From Pseudomonadota bacterium (GTDB lineage: Bacteria > Pseudomonadota > Gammaproteobacteria > Burkholderiales > Rhodocyclaceae): a DNA stretch of 5,698 bases. Location: positions 1 to 5,698 of the forward strand of contig JAEWVQ010000282.1 in the NCBI GenBank assembly GCA_023459095.1, in the 5' to 3' direction. The notes beneath the pieces are model-generated. The model made no database searches and was not told the DNA's origin. It was given only the letters and a program-made list of their open reading frames with translations. Position numbers and translations under genes: made by a program. Positions 1-5,604 of the stretch are shown in pieces (positions within the stretch are counted from its first letter, which is position 1; every line of letters starts with the position of its first letter).

Positions 1-1576
1 TCTTCGCCTCGGGCAGGATGCGCCCGCGCACGAAGAACAGCATCAGCACCGGCACCAGGGTCACCGACAGCAGCGCGGCGCCGGCCATGGCGAAGGTCTT
101 GGTGAAGGCGAGCGGCGAGAACAGCCGCCCCTCCTGGCCCTCGAGCGCGAACACCGGCAGGAAGGAGACGGTGATGATCAACAGCGAGAAGAACAGCGCC
201 GGGCCGACTTCCTTGCAGGCGAGCACGATGGCCGCCGCGCGGTCCTTCTGGGCGGCGCCCTCGGGCAGGCGCTCGATGTGCTTGTGCGCGTTTTCGATCA
301 TCACGATGGCGGCATCGACCATCGCCCCGATCGCGATCGCGATCCCGCCCAGGCTCATGATGTTGGAGCCGAGATCGAGCGCGCGCATGGCGATGAAGGC
401 GAACAGGATGCCCAGCGGCAGGGTGACGATGGCCACCAGCGCGCTCCTCACGTGGAGCAGGAAGATCACGCACACCGCGGCGACGATCAGGCTCTCTTCG
501 AGCAGCGTCCACTTGAGGTTGGCGATGGCGCGCTCGATCAGTTCCGAGCGGTCGTACACCGGCACGATCTCCGCCCCGGCCGGTAGCCCCGGCGCGATCT
601 CGGCGATCTTGGCCTTGACGTTGGCGATCACATCCAGCGCGTTCTGGCCGAAGCGCGCCATGACGATGCCGGAGGCCACCTCGCCCTCGCCGTTGAGCTC
701 GGCGATGCCGCGCCGCTCGGCCGGCACCAGCTCGACGCGGGCCACGTCGCCCACCCGCACCGGGGTGCCGCGCTCGGCCTTGAGCACGATGGCGGCGATG
801 TCGTCCGTGCTGCGCAGGTAGCCGCGCCCGCGCACCATGTATTCCTTTTCGGCGAGTTCCACGACGCGGCCGCCGACGTCGCGGTTGGAGGCGCGGATCG
901 CCTGGGTCACCGCATCGAGGGTGAGGCCGTAGCCCGCCAGGCGCAGCGGATCGACGGTCACCTGGTACTCGCGCACGAAGCCGCCGATGCTGGCCACCTC
1001 GGACACGCCCTGCGCCTTGGTGAGCTGGTAGCGCACATACCAGTCCTGCAGGCTGCGGGTGTCGGCGAGGCTCATGTCGCGGCCCACGACGGCGTACTGG
1101 TACACCCAGCCCACCCCGGTGGCGTCCGGGCCGATCTGCGGCGCCACCCCCTGTGGCAGACGGCCGGCGGCGGTGCTCAGGTATTCGAGCACGCGCGAGC
1201 GCGCCCAGTAGATGTCGGTGCCGTCCTCGAAGATCACATACACGTAGGACGCGCCGAACATCGAGAAGCCGCGCACCACCTTCGCGCGCGGCACCGCCAG
1301 CATCGAGGTGGTGAGCGGATAGGTGACCTGGTCTTCGACCACCTGTGGCGCCTGGCCGGGATAGTCGGTGTAGACGATGACCTGCACGTCGGAGAGGTCG
1401 GGCAGCGCGTCGAGCGGGGTGTGCTTCACCGCGTAAACGCCGCCGCCGATCAGGAACAGCGTGGCAAGCAGCACCAGAAAGACGTTGCGCGCGGACCAGT
1501 CGATGACGCGGTCGAGCAGGCCGGGAGCCGGCTCGATGGGCGTGGCGCGCGCAGAATCGGTCACGTCGGCCTCCAT
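1..1576 (-). CDS. cusA: CusA/SilA-like Cu(I)/Ag(I) RND efflux pump, N-terminal half (runs off the window)
   Basis: Inner-membrane heavy-metal RND transporter that drives Cu(I)/Ag(I) out of the cell by proton antiport, as a trimer with the adaptor and channel encoded just upstream. I translated 525 uninterrupted codons from 1576 to the window edge; the family is about 1,050 residues, so half is missing. TM1 lies near residues 32-50, followed by a periplasmic porter region (about 51-345) with the family stretches LDALPDLSDVQV and YPGQAPQVVEDQV. TM2 to TM6 follow, including GAMVDAAIVMIENAHK (417-432). D421 aligns with the proton-relay Asp405 of E. coli CusA. M407, M419, M426, M497 and M512 align with E. 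coli Met391, 403, 410, 486 and 501 of the methionine relay. The periplasmic three-Met site would be beyond the window. The start ATG lies one base after the cusB stop and has GGGAGG 7 bases upstream. It gives about 23 extra N-terminal residues relative to E. coli CusA. Confidence 0.96.
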   Translation of the reverse strand, partial: MEADVTDSARATPIEPAPGLLDRVIDWSARNVFLVLLATLFLIGGGVYAVKHTPLDALPDLSDVQVIVYTDYPGQAPQVVEDQVTYPLTTSMLAVPRAKVVRGFSMFGASYVYVIFEDGTDIYWARSRVLEYLSTAAGRLPQGVAPQIGPDATGVGWVYQYAVVGRDMSLADTRSLQDWYVRYQLTKAQGVSEVASIGGFVREYQVTVDPLRLAGYGLTLDAVTQAIRASNRDVGGRVVELAEKEYMVRGRGYLRSTDDIAAIVLKAERGTPVRVGDVARVELVPAERRGIAELNGEGEVASGIVMARFGQNALDVIANVKAKIAEIAPGLPAGAEIVPVYDRSELIERAIANLKWTLLEESLIVAAVCVIFLLHVRSALVAIVTLPLGILFAFIAMRALDLGSNIMSLGGIAIAIGAMVDAAIVMIENAHKHIERLPEGAAQKDRAAAIVLACKEVGPALFFSLLIITVSFLPVFALEGQEGRLFSPLAFTKTFAMAGAALLSVTLVPVLMLFFVRGRILPEAK

Positions 1577-1577
1577 C

Positions 1578-3122
1578 TCAGTGCCTCCCGTGGCCGCCGG
1601 CGCCCGGCGCCGGCGCGGCGCCTGCCAGCGGCGCGATCGCGGTGACGATGTACTCGCCGGGCGCGCCGGCCTTGAACACGAAGCGCACCGCCGTGCCCGG
1701 CGCGATGCCCTCCACCAGCGCCGGATCGGCCAGCACGAAGTCCATGGTCATCGCCGGCCACTGCAGGGCGGGGATCTCGCCGTGGGTCAGGGTGACGCTG
1801 CCCGCTGCGGCATCGAGGGCATCGAAGCTGCCTTCGGTTTCGTACAGGGTCGGACTCGCCTCCGCCGCCCCGCCGGTGTCGGCGTCGACCAGATTGGAAA
1901 GCGCCGCCTTCAACTGGCTCTCCGAGTCGATCAGGAAGTTGGCCGACACCACCACGCGCTCGCCCACGGCGACGCCTTCGAGCACCTCGACTAGGTCGCC
2001 GCCGCGTTCGCCCAGCTTCACCGGCTGCGGCTTGAAGCGGCCGTCGCCGAGCGCGCGCAGCACCACCCGGCGCTCGCCATCGTCGATGATGGCGGAGGCG
2101 GGCACGACGACCTTCGGCGCGGCATCGCCGGCGGCGAGCGTCACCTGGGCGAACATGCCGGGGCGCAGCAAGCCTTCCGCGTTGTCCAGTTCGAGGCGCA
2201 CGCGCGTGCTGCGGGTGGCGGCATCGAGCGTCGGGTAGAGATAGCCGACCCGCGCCGCGAAGCTGCGCCCAGGCCAGGCGTCGAGCGTGACCCGCGCGCT
2301 CTGGCCGACCCGCACGCGGGCGAGATCCTGCTCATACACGTCGGCGACGATCCACACCTTGGCCAGATCGGCGATGCGGAACAGCACCTCTCCCGCCGTG
2401 AAGCGCCCGCCCTGGACGGCGGCCTTCTCCAGCACCACGCCGCTCGCCGGGGCGTGGAAAACCTGGCGGGCGCCGCTCTGACCGGCCACCTCCAGATTGC
2501 GCAGGCGCGCGCGCGTGGCCTCGGCCAGACGCTGCGCGGAGGCGCTGGCGAGCGGATCGTGCGCGGCGCTTTGCTGAGCGAGACGCTCGGCGATGCGCAG
2601 CTCCTCGCCGGCGGAGTGCAGTTCGGGGCTGTAGGCGGTGAACAGCGGCTGGCCCTTCGTCACCCGGTCGCCCACGGCATTGACGTGGAGACGCTCGATC
2701 CAGCCTTCGAAGCGCGGCGCCACCACCACCTGGGTGCGCTCGTCGAGTTCGATGCGCCCGCTCGCGCGCACGGCGGCGTCCACGGCGCGCAGTTCGACCT
2801 CGGCGGTGCGCACGCCCAGGGTCTGGATGCGCGCCGGGCTCACCGCCACCACACCGCTGTCGTCCGGCTTGTCGTCGGCATAGACCGGGATGTAGTCCAT
2901 GCCCATCGAATCCTTCTTCGGCACCGGCGAGGTATCGGGCAGGCCCATCGGGTTGCGGTAGTAGAGGATCGGGCGTTCGCCGCCGGCCGCGGGCGGGGCC
3001 TCGCCCGCCGGTGCCGACGCCGGCGGTGCGGCGTCGTGCGGCGTGCGCCCCAGCCAGTATCCCGCCCCCGCGGCGATGGCCACTGCAGCGGCCATCGCCG
3101 CCATCCGCACGGCTGCGCTCAT
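1578..3122 (-). CDS. cusB: CusB/SilB-like periplasmic adaptor with fused C-terminal CusF domain
   Basis: Membrane fusion protein of 514 residues that bridges the CusA-like pump and CusC-like channel and takes up Cu(I)/Ag(I) in the periplasm. Residues 7-24 form a hydrophobic N-terminal anchor or signal without a lipobox. An Ala/Pro-rich linker leads to a heavy-metal-binding segment (about 52-81) where M59, M73 and M75 match the spacing of the three metal-binding methionines of E. coli CusB. Next come the barrel-sandwich/lipoyl halves (about 131-165 and 220-252) around an alpha-helical hairpin (about 166-212), then the beta-barrel (about 255-330) and the membrane-proximal domain (about 335-410). 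Residues 424-497 are a CusF-like domain, absent from E. coli CusB but known in SilB of Cupriavidus metallidurans. The tail ends GGHGRH. The start ATG overlaps the cusC stop (ATGA) and has GGGAG 7 bases upstream. The name silB would be equally apt. Confidence 0.95.
   Translation of the reverse strand: MSAAVRMAAMAAAVAIAAGAGYWLGRTPHDAAPPASAPAGEAPPAAGGERPILYYRNPMGLPDTSPVPKKDSMGMDYIPVYADDKPDDSGVVAVSPARIQTLGVRTAEVELRAVDAAVRASGRIELDERTQVVVAPRFEGWIERLHVNAVGDRVTKGQPLFTAYSPELHSAGEELRIAERLAQQSAAHDPLASASAQRLAEATRARLRNLEVAGQSGARQVFHAPASGVVLEKAAVQGGRFTAGEVLFRIADLAKVWIVADVYEQDLARVRVGQSARVTLDAWPGRSFAARVGYLYPTLDAATRSTRVRLELDNAEGLLRPGMFAQVTLAAGDAAPKVVVPASAIIDDGERRVVLRALGDGRFKPQPVKLGERGGDLVEVLEGVAVGERVVVSANFLIDSESQLKAALSNLVDADTGGAAEASPTLYETEGSFDALDAAAGSVTLTHGEIPALQWPAMTMDFVLADPALVEGIAPGTAVRFVFKAGAPGEYIVTAIAPLAGAAPAPGAGGHGRH
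1584..1589 (-). promoter_or_regulatory. Ribosome binding site of cusA
   Basis: GGGAGG lies inside the 3' end of cusB, 7 bases before ATG 1576. It supports that start despite the N-terminal extension. Because it lies inside cusB, ribosomes finishing cusB (TGA, one base, ATG) are well placed to reinitiate. Confidence 0.8.
1632..1853 (-). other. CusF-like metallochaperone domain fused to the adaptor's C-terminus
   Basis: Residues 424-497 of the adaptor form a small beta-barrel domain of the CusF family (PF11604-type). It contains LTHGEIPALQWPAMTMDF, in which H447, W455, M458 and M460 have exactly the spacing of His36, Trp44, Met47 and Met49 of E. coli CusF. In CusF the His and two Met bind Cu(I)/Ag(I) and the Trp caps the site by a cation-pi contact. 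Having the domain covalently attached should hand metal directly to the adaptor or pump. The SilB C-terminal domain of Cupriavidus metallidurans is the described precedent. Boundaries are estimated from the motif. Confidence 0.9.
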
Positions 3123-4465
3123 TTCGTTTCTCCCGTCAGTTTCTTGATTTCAGCGAGCGCCAGGCGGGTGTCGAGTTCGGTCTGCAGGCGTTGGGTGCGG
3201 ATGTCGATGAGCTGGCGCTCGGCTTCGATCACACTGTCGAAATCGACCTGGCCGCTGCCGAGCGCGGCCTGGCTCGCCTCGCGGGTGGCCTGCGCCTGCG
3301 GCAGCAGCGTCTGTTCGAGCAGGCGCAGGGTCTCGCGGCCCTGTGCGTACATCGACCACGCGCGGCCGAGCTCGCCAGCGGCGCGCGCACCGGCGTCCTC
3401 GCGCCGCGCTTCGGCCGCGATCAGCCGGTACTCGGCTTCGCGCTCCCGGGCGCGACGGCTGGACTGCTGGAGCGGGATCATCACCTCAACCATCACGTCC
3501 CACGAGGCTTTGCCGTCGTAGGGCCGGTTGTTGCGCACACCGACCGCGAAATCGGGCAGACGGTCCTGATAGGTCCGGGCGCGCTCGGCACGGGCGACCT
3601 CGATGCCGGAGGTGGCGGCCCGCACGTCCGGGTTGGCGCTCGCCGCCGCCTCGAACAGCGCGCCGGGCGCAAGCTGCTCGGGCAAGGGGGGCGGATCGGC
3701 AGGCGCCGCCAGCGGCGCGTCGTGGGCGCGGCCGAGAAGGCCGTTGAGCCCGGCGGCGAGGCCCTTGCGCCGCTGCTCGACCTCGACCAGGGCGAGGCGC
3801 TGGGCGGTGATCTCGCGCTGCATGCGCAGCACCGCCTGCTGCGGCAGCAGGCCCAGCCGGTAGCGGGCCAGACTGAGTTCCTCCAGGCTGTGCAGCAGGG
3901 TCAGGCCCTCGCGCTTGAGTGCGAGTTCGCGGTCGGCGGCGTAATAGCGCAGCCACAAGGCTTCGATCTGCGCCGCGAGCTCGACCCAGGCCGCGTCGCG
4001 CAGCGCATCGGCCTGCGTGGCCTGGGCTTGGGCGGCGTCGACGGCGAGCTCGCGCTTGCCCCAGCCGGGCAGCGCCTGGCTGATGCGGTAGCGCGTCTCG
4101 CCGACCTGGCCGGGCAGCAGCGAGGTCGAGCGCCCGTTCATGGTGTTGGTGGCGTCCATGAGCTCGATCTCGAAGGTCGGGTCGGGGAGCGCACCGGCCG
4201 GGGTCACGCGTTCTTGCGCAGCGGACGCTTCCGCCCGCGCCGCGGCCAAACCGGGGTTGCTGTGGCGCGCATGGTCGATCAACGCCTGCGGGTGCGCGCC
4301 GAGCACCGGGGGGGCAGGCGGGTCCTGGCTCCAGGCAGGGCCACTTGCCAAGGGAAGCGTGAGCGCGAACGCCAGTGCAAATGCGGCGGCAGGTGGCAGG
4401 TGGGCTGCGGGTAGTGCGGACAGGGACGTCATGAACAAACGATTCCGGCAGGGGGTCAAGTGCAT
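3119..4465 (-). CDS. cusC: CusC-like TolC-family outer-membrane efflux channel
   Basis: Outer-membrane factor that forms the trimeric exit duct of the Cu/Ag efflux complex. The 448-residue product shows the two repeated halves of the OEP family (PF02321). The first runs about 58-246 (PGLAAARAEA, then YRISQALPGWGKRELA). The second runs about 267-446 (NPDVRAATSGIEVARAERA, then GSGQVDFDSVIEAERQLID and a final helix to KKLTGE). Long Ala/Arg/Glu/Gln-rich stretches fit the periplasmic coiled-coil hairpins. The signal peptide has a hydrophobic core near 25-42 and an apparent signal peptidase I site at AWS|QD (46/47). There is no Cys at a lipobox, unlike lipidated E. coli CusC. The start is uncertain: ATG 4465 has AGGG 7 bases upstream, while ATG 4432 (437 residues) has only GGAA 10 bases upstream but gives a more normal signal peptide. 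The 3' end overlaps cusB by four bases. The family is certain; the substrate assignment rests on the neighbours. Confidence 0.93.
   Translation of the reverse strand: MHLTPCRNRLFMTSLSALPAAHLPPAAAFALAFALTLPLASGPAWSQDPPAPPVLGAHPQALIDHARHSNPGLAAARAEASAAQERVTPAGALPDPTFEIELMDATNTMNGRSTSLLPGQVGETRYRISQALPGWGKRELAVDAAQAQATQADALRDAAWVELAAQIEALWLRYYAADRELALKREGLTLLHSLEELSLARYRLGLLPQQAVLRMQREITAQRLALVEVEQRRKGLAAGLNGLLGRAHDAPLAAPADPPPLPEQLAPGALFEAAASANPDVRAATSGIEVARAERARTYQDRLPDFAVGVRNNRPYDGKASWDVMVEVMIPLQQSSRRAREREAEYRLIAAEARREDAGARAAGELGRAWSMYAQGRETLRLLEQTLLPQAQATREASQAALGSGQVDFDSVIEAERQLIDIRTQRLQTELDTRLALAEIKKLTGETK
3130..3134 (-). promoter_or_regulatory. Ribosome binding site of cusB
   Basis: GGGAG lies within the last codons of cusC, 7 bases before ATG 3122. 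With the ATGA start/stop overlap it indicates translational coupling of cusB to cusC. Confidence 0.8.
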
Positions 4466-4549
4466 GCGCAGGCCCTGCCCCCGCGTCGCCGCTCGTCCTC
4501 CGGGGGGCGGACGGTCAGCGCGGAGCGCGATGCACCTGCGGGAAAGAGG
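4466..4549 (-). other. Intergenic stretch between cusF and cusC
   Basis: 84 bases without a gene. It contains a short inverted repeat, CGTCC at 4494-4498 and GGACG at 4509-4513, around a G-rich (C-rich in the transcript) 10-base loop. No U-run follows in the transcript direction, so it is not a convincing terminator and readthrough from cusF into cusC is likely. No promoter-like hexamers were recognised. Confidence 0.4.
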
Positions 4550-4897
4550 TCACCGCGCCGTCTCGATGGAGGTCACGGTCAGCGCACCACCGACCCGCTC
4601 GACCGCGAAGCGGATCTTGTCGCCCACCTTCACCTGATCGAGCTGGCCCGGCTCGGCCGCGCGAAACACCATGGTCATCGCCGGCATGCCGAGCGTCTCC
4701 AGCGGACCATGCGCGATGGTGAGCTTGCCGGCGGCCTTGTCGATCTTCTTGACCGTGCCCTCGGCCAGTTTGGCGTCGGCTGCGGCCGGGACACTCGCCC
4801 CGCCGTGATGGGCGCTGTGGTCGGCCTGCGCAAACGCCGCCGGCGCAGTGCCACCCAGAAGGGCGAGGAGCGCAGTGGCGATGAGGGGCTTTTTCAT
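4550..4897 (-). CDS. cusF: CusF-like periplasmic Cu(I)/Ag(I) metallochaperone, Trp-to-Met variant
   Basis: Small secreted metal carrier of 115 residues expected to deliver Cu(I)/Ag(I) to the adaptor of the efflux complex. A Sec signal peptide (KK, then a hydrophobic stretch about 5-20, APAAFA) should be cleaved at A23|Q24, leaving a His-containing N-terminus (DHSAHHGG). The CusF beta-barrel follows: EGTVKKIDKAAGKLTIAHG, then LGMPAMTMVF and VGDKIRFAVERVGGALTVT. H63, M74 and M76 match His36, Met47 and Met49 of E. coli CusF. The position of Trp44 is occupied by M71, so the site may be His plus three Met. I chose ATG 4897 over an in-frame TTG at 4912 because GGAG sits 9 bases before the ATG, right where the TTG version would begin, and the product then starts with a typical MKK signal. 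It lies 84 bases before cusC in the same direction. Confidence 0.92.
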   Translation of the reverse strand: MKKPLIATALLALLGGTAPAAFAQADHSAHHGGASVPAAADAKLAEGTVKKIDKAAGKLTIAHGPLETLGMPAMTMVFRAAEPGQLDQVKVGDKIRFAVERVGGALTVTSIETAR

Positions 4898-4999
4898 GAT
4901 GGGTTTCTCCAAGGGTTGAATTGCTGTGTGAGTTCGAGCGTGAGCGCGATTATGCGAAGCGCTCCCCGACAGGATGCTGACGCACGGATTACATTTCCG
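4898..4999 (-). promoter_or_regulatory. Intergenic stretch with two palindromes; possible internal promoter/operator for cusF-cusCBA
   Basis: 102 bases between the cupredoxin stop and cusF. A 6-base perfect inverted repeat (GAGCGC 4942-4947, GCGCTC 4959-4964) surrounds an 11-base loop. On the transcribed strand this loop contains CATAAT (4954-4949), a possible -10 element. No TTGACA-like -35 lies 16-18 bases upstream, which would fit an activator-dependent promoter. A second palindrome, TGACG/CGTCA (4978-4982 and 4998-5002) with inner CGGA/TCCG, covers the -35 neighbourhood and reaches into the cupredoxin stop codon. Neither hairpin is followed by a U-run. A promoter, an operator or an mRNA processing hairpin are all possible. 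Confidence 0.3.
4907..4910 (-). promoter_or_regulatory. Ribosome binding site of cusF (decides the start)
   Basis: GGAG, within TTGGAGAA, lies 9 bases upstream of ATG 4897. It overlaps the alternative TTG start at 4912, which has no good site of its own, so ATG 4897 is preferred. Confidence 0.65.
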
Positions 5000-5500
5000 T
5001 CAGCCGACCTTGACCGTGCCGATCATGCCGGCCTGGAAGTGGCCGGGAATCAGGCAGGCGAACTGGAAGTCCCCCGCACGGTTGAAGTGCCAGATCATCT
5101 CGCCGTGCCCACCGGGAGCGACATGCGCCATCCACGGTTCGTCATGCTCCATCTCCGGGAAGCGCTGCATCAGCTCCGCGTGCTCGGCAAGCGTAGCAGG
5201 CGTGCCGAGCACCATCTCGTGCATCACCGCGCCGCGATTTTCGTGGGTGAAGCGGATCGTCTCCCCCAGGCGCACCTCGATGCGGTCCGGCACGAAGCGC
5301 ATTTCATCGGTCATCACGATGGCGATCGTGCGCGAGACGGATTTCGCGTCCCCCGCAATCCCCCATTGCTGCTGCTCCCTGGGGGTATCGGACGATGCTT
5401 TGTCGGCATGCTCGGCGTTGCCATGGGCGAACGTGCTGCGGTGAATGGCCAGCACACCGGCAGCAAGGCTGGTCGCGAGAAATCGACGACGACTTTTCAT
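5000..5500 (-). CDS. Tat-exported periplasmic cupredoxin (CopI-like)
   Basis: Single-domain blue-copper-type protein of 166 residues, probably a periplasmic copper-binding or oxidation-protection factor. The N-terminus has a twin-arginine motif (SRRRFL, residues 3-8), a short hydrophobic core and a cleavage site near TFA|HG (25/26), suggesting export after folding. The mature part starts with a short His-containing stretch and then a cupredoxin fold. Likely type 1 copper ligands are H94 (VMHEMVLG) and C149, H154 and M159 in FACLIPGHFQAGM, with the Cys-x4-His-x4-Met spacing. Between them lies a Met/His-rich region (about 107-136), reminiscent of CopI-type copper-tolerance cupredoxins of proteobacteria. 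I chose ATG 5500 over the in-frame ATG 5512 because GGAGG lies 5 bases upstream of it and the Tat motif then sits at the very N-terminus. It is first in the visible cluster, 102 bases before cusF. The exact subfamily name is inference. Confidence 0.88.
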   Translation of the reverse strand: MKSRRRFLATSLAAGVLAIHRSTFAHGNAEHADKASSDTPREQQQWGIAGDAKSVSRTIAIVMTDEMRFVPDRIEVRLGETIRFTHENRGAVMHEMVLGTPATLAEHAELMQRFPEMEHDEPWMAHVAPGGHGEMIWHFNRAGDFQFACLIPGHFQAGMIGTVKVG

Positions 5501-5505
5501 GGGGA

Positions 5506-5510
5506 CCTCC
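5506..5510 (-). promoter_or_regulatory. Ribosome binding site of the cupredoxin gene (decides the start)
   Basis: GGAGG lies 5 bases upstream of ATG 5500. It overlaps the alternative ATG at 5512, which has only a weak GAGCGAG before it, so the shorter product is preferred. Confidence 0.7.
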
Positions 5511-5530
5511 ATCTCGCTCGTGGGTGAGGC

Positions 5531-5577
5531 TTGATGTGTGCCGGGGTTTGCGCCGATTGCACGGCGTTAGACATCAA
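5531..5577. repeat. Spaced inverted repeat with an inner hairpin in the leader
   Basis: TTGATGT at 5531-5537 is the exact reverse complement of ACATCAA at 5571-5577. Between them, CGCCG (5551-5555) and CGGCG (5562-5566) form a perfect 5-bp stem with a 6-base loop. The two palindromes do not share a centre. They could be operator half-sites or a structured 5' UTR; chance is not excluded. Confidence 0.45.
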
Positions 5578-5604
5578 TGACCTCGATGGCCAGTGGGTTT
5601 GCGC
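5544..5604. repeat. Direct repeat GGGTTTGCGC in the leader
   Basis: The 10-base word GGGTTTGCGC occurs at 5544-5553 and again at 5595-5604, 51 bases apart, close to five helical turns. That spacing would suit two copies of a regulator site on one DNA face, but no known regulator is matched. Confidence 0.35.

Noticed and set aside
18..821. Plus-strand open frame of 267 codons at the left edge
   Set aside because: It lies opposite the CusA coding sequence, whose minus-strand frame is intact with conserved motifs throughout; the plus product is Ser/Ala/Arg-rich and unrecognisable.
1..1576. Possible frameshift or broken pump gene, since cusA has no stop in the window
   Set aside because: Codon-by-codon translation from 1576 to the edge is continuous and keeps family motifs to the last residues, so the gene is cut by the window and not visibly broken.
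2454..3521. Plus-strand open frame of 355 codons opposite cusB
   Set aside because: It is antisense to the adaptor gene, with Arg/His-rich composition and no family features. It is a codon-bias shadow.
3011..4414. Plus-strand open frame of 467 codons opposite cusC and cusB
   Set aside because: It lies antisense to two clearly recognised genes, has low-complexity Arg/Gly/Ala composition and no recognisable domain. In very GC-rich DNA such long open frames opposite real genes are expected.
4494..4513. CGTCC/GGACG inverted repeat between cusF and cusC as a terminator
   Set aside because: The stem has only 5 bp, the loop is 10 bases and no U-run follows, so termination is not supported.
4898..4912. 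In-frame TTG start giving cusF five extra residues
   Set aside because: TTG 4912 overlaps the GGAG that serves ATG 4897, and the extension spoils the usual MKK-type signal-peptide start.
5501..5512. In-frame ATG at 5512 for the cupredoxin
   Set aside because: GGAGG immediately after it is ideally placed for ATG 5500, and the Tat motif fits best with the shorter form.
4460..5527. Plus-strand open frame of 355 codons opposite cusF and the cupredoxin gene
   Set aside because: It spans two real minus-strand genes and their gap, with no domain and no convincing ribosome binding site.
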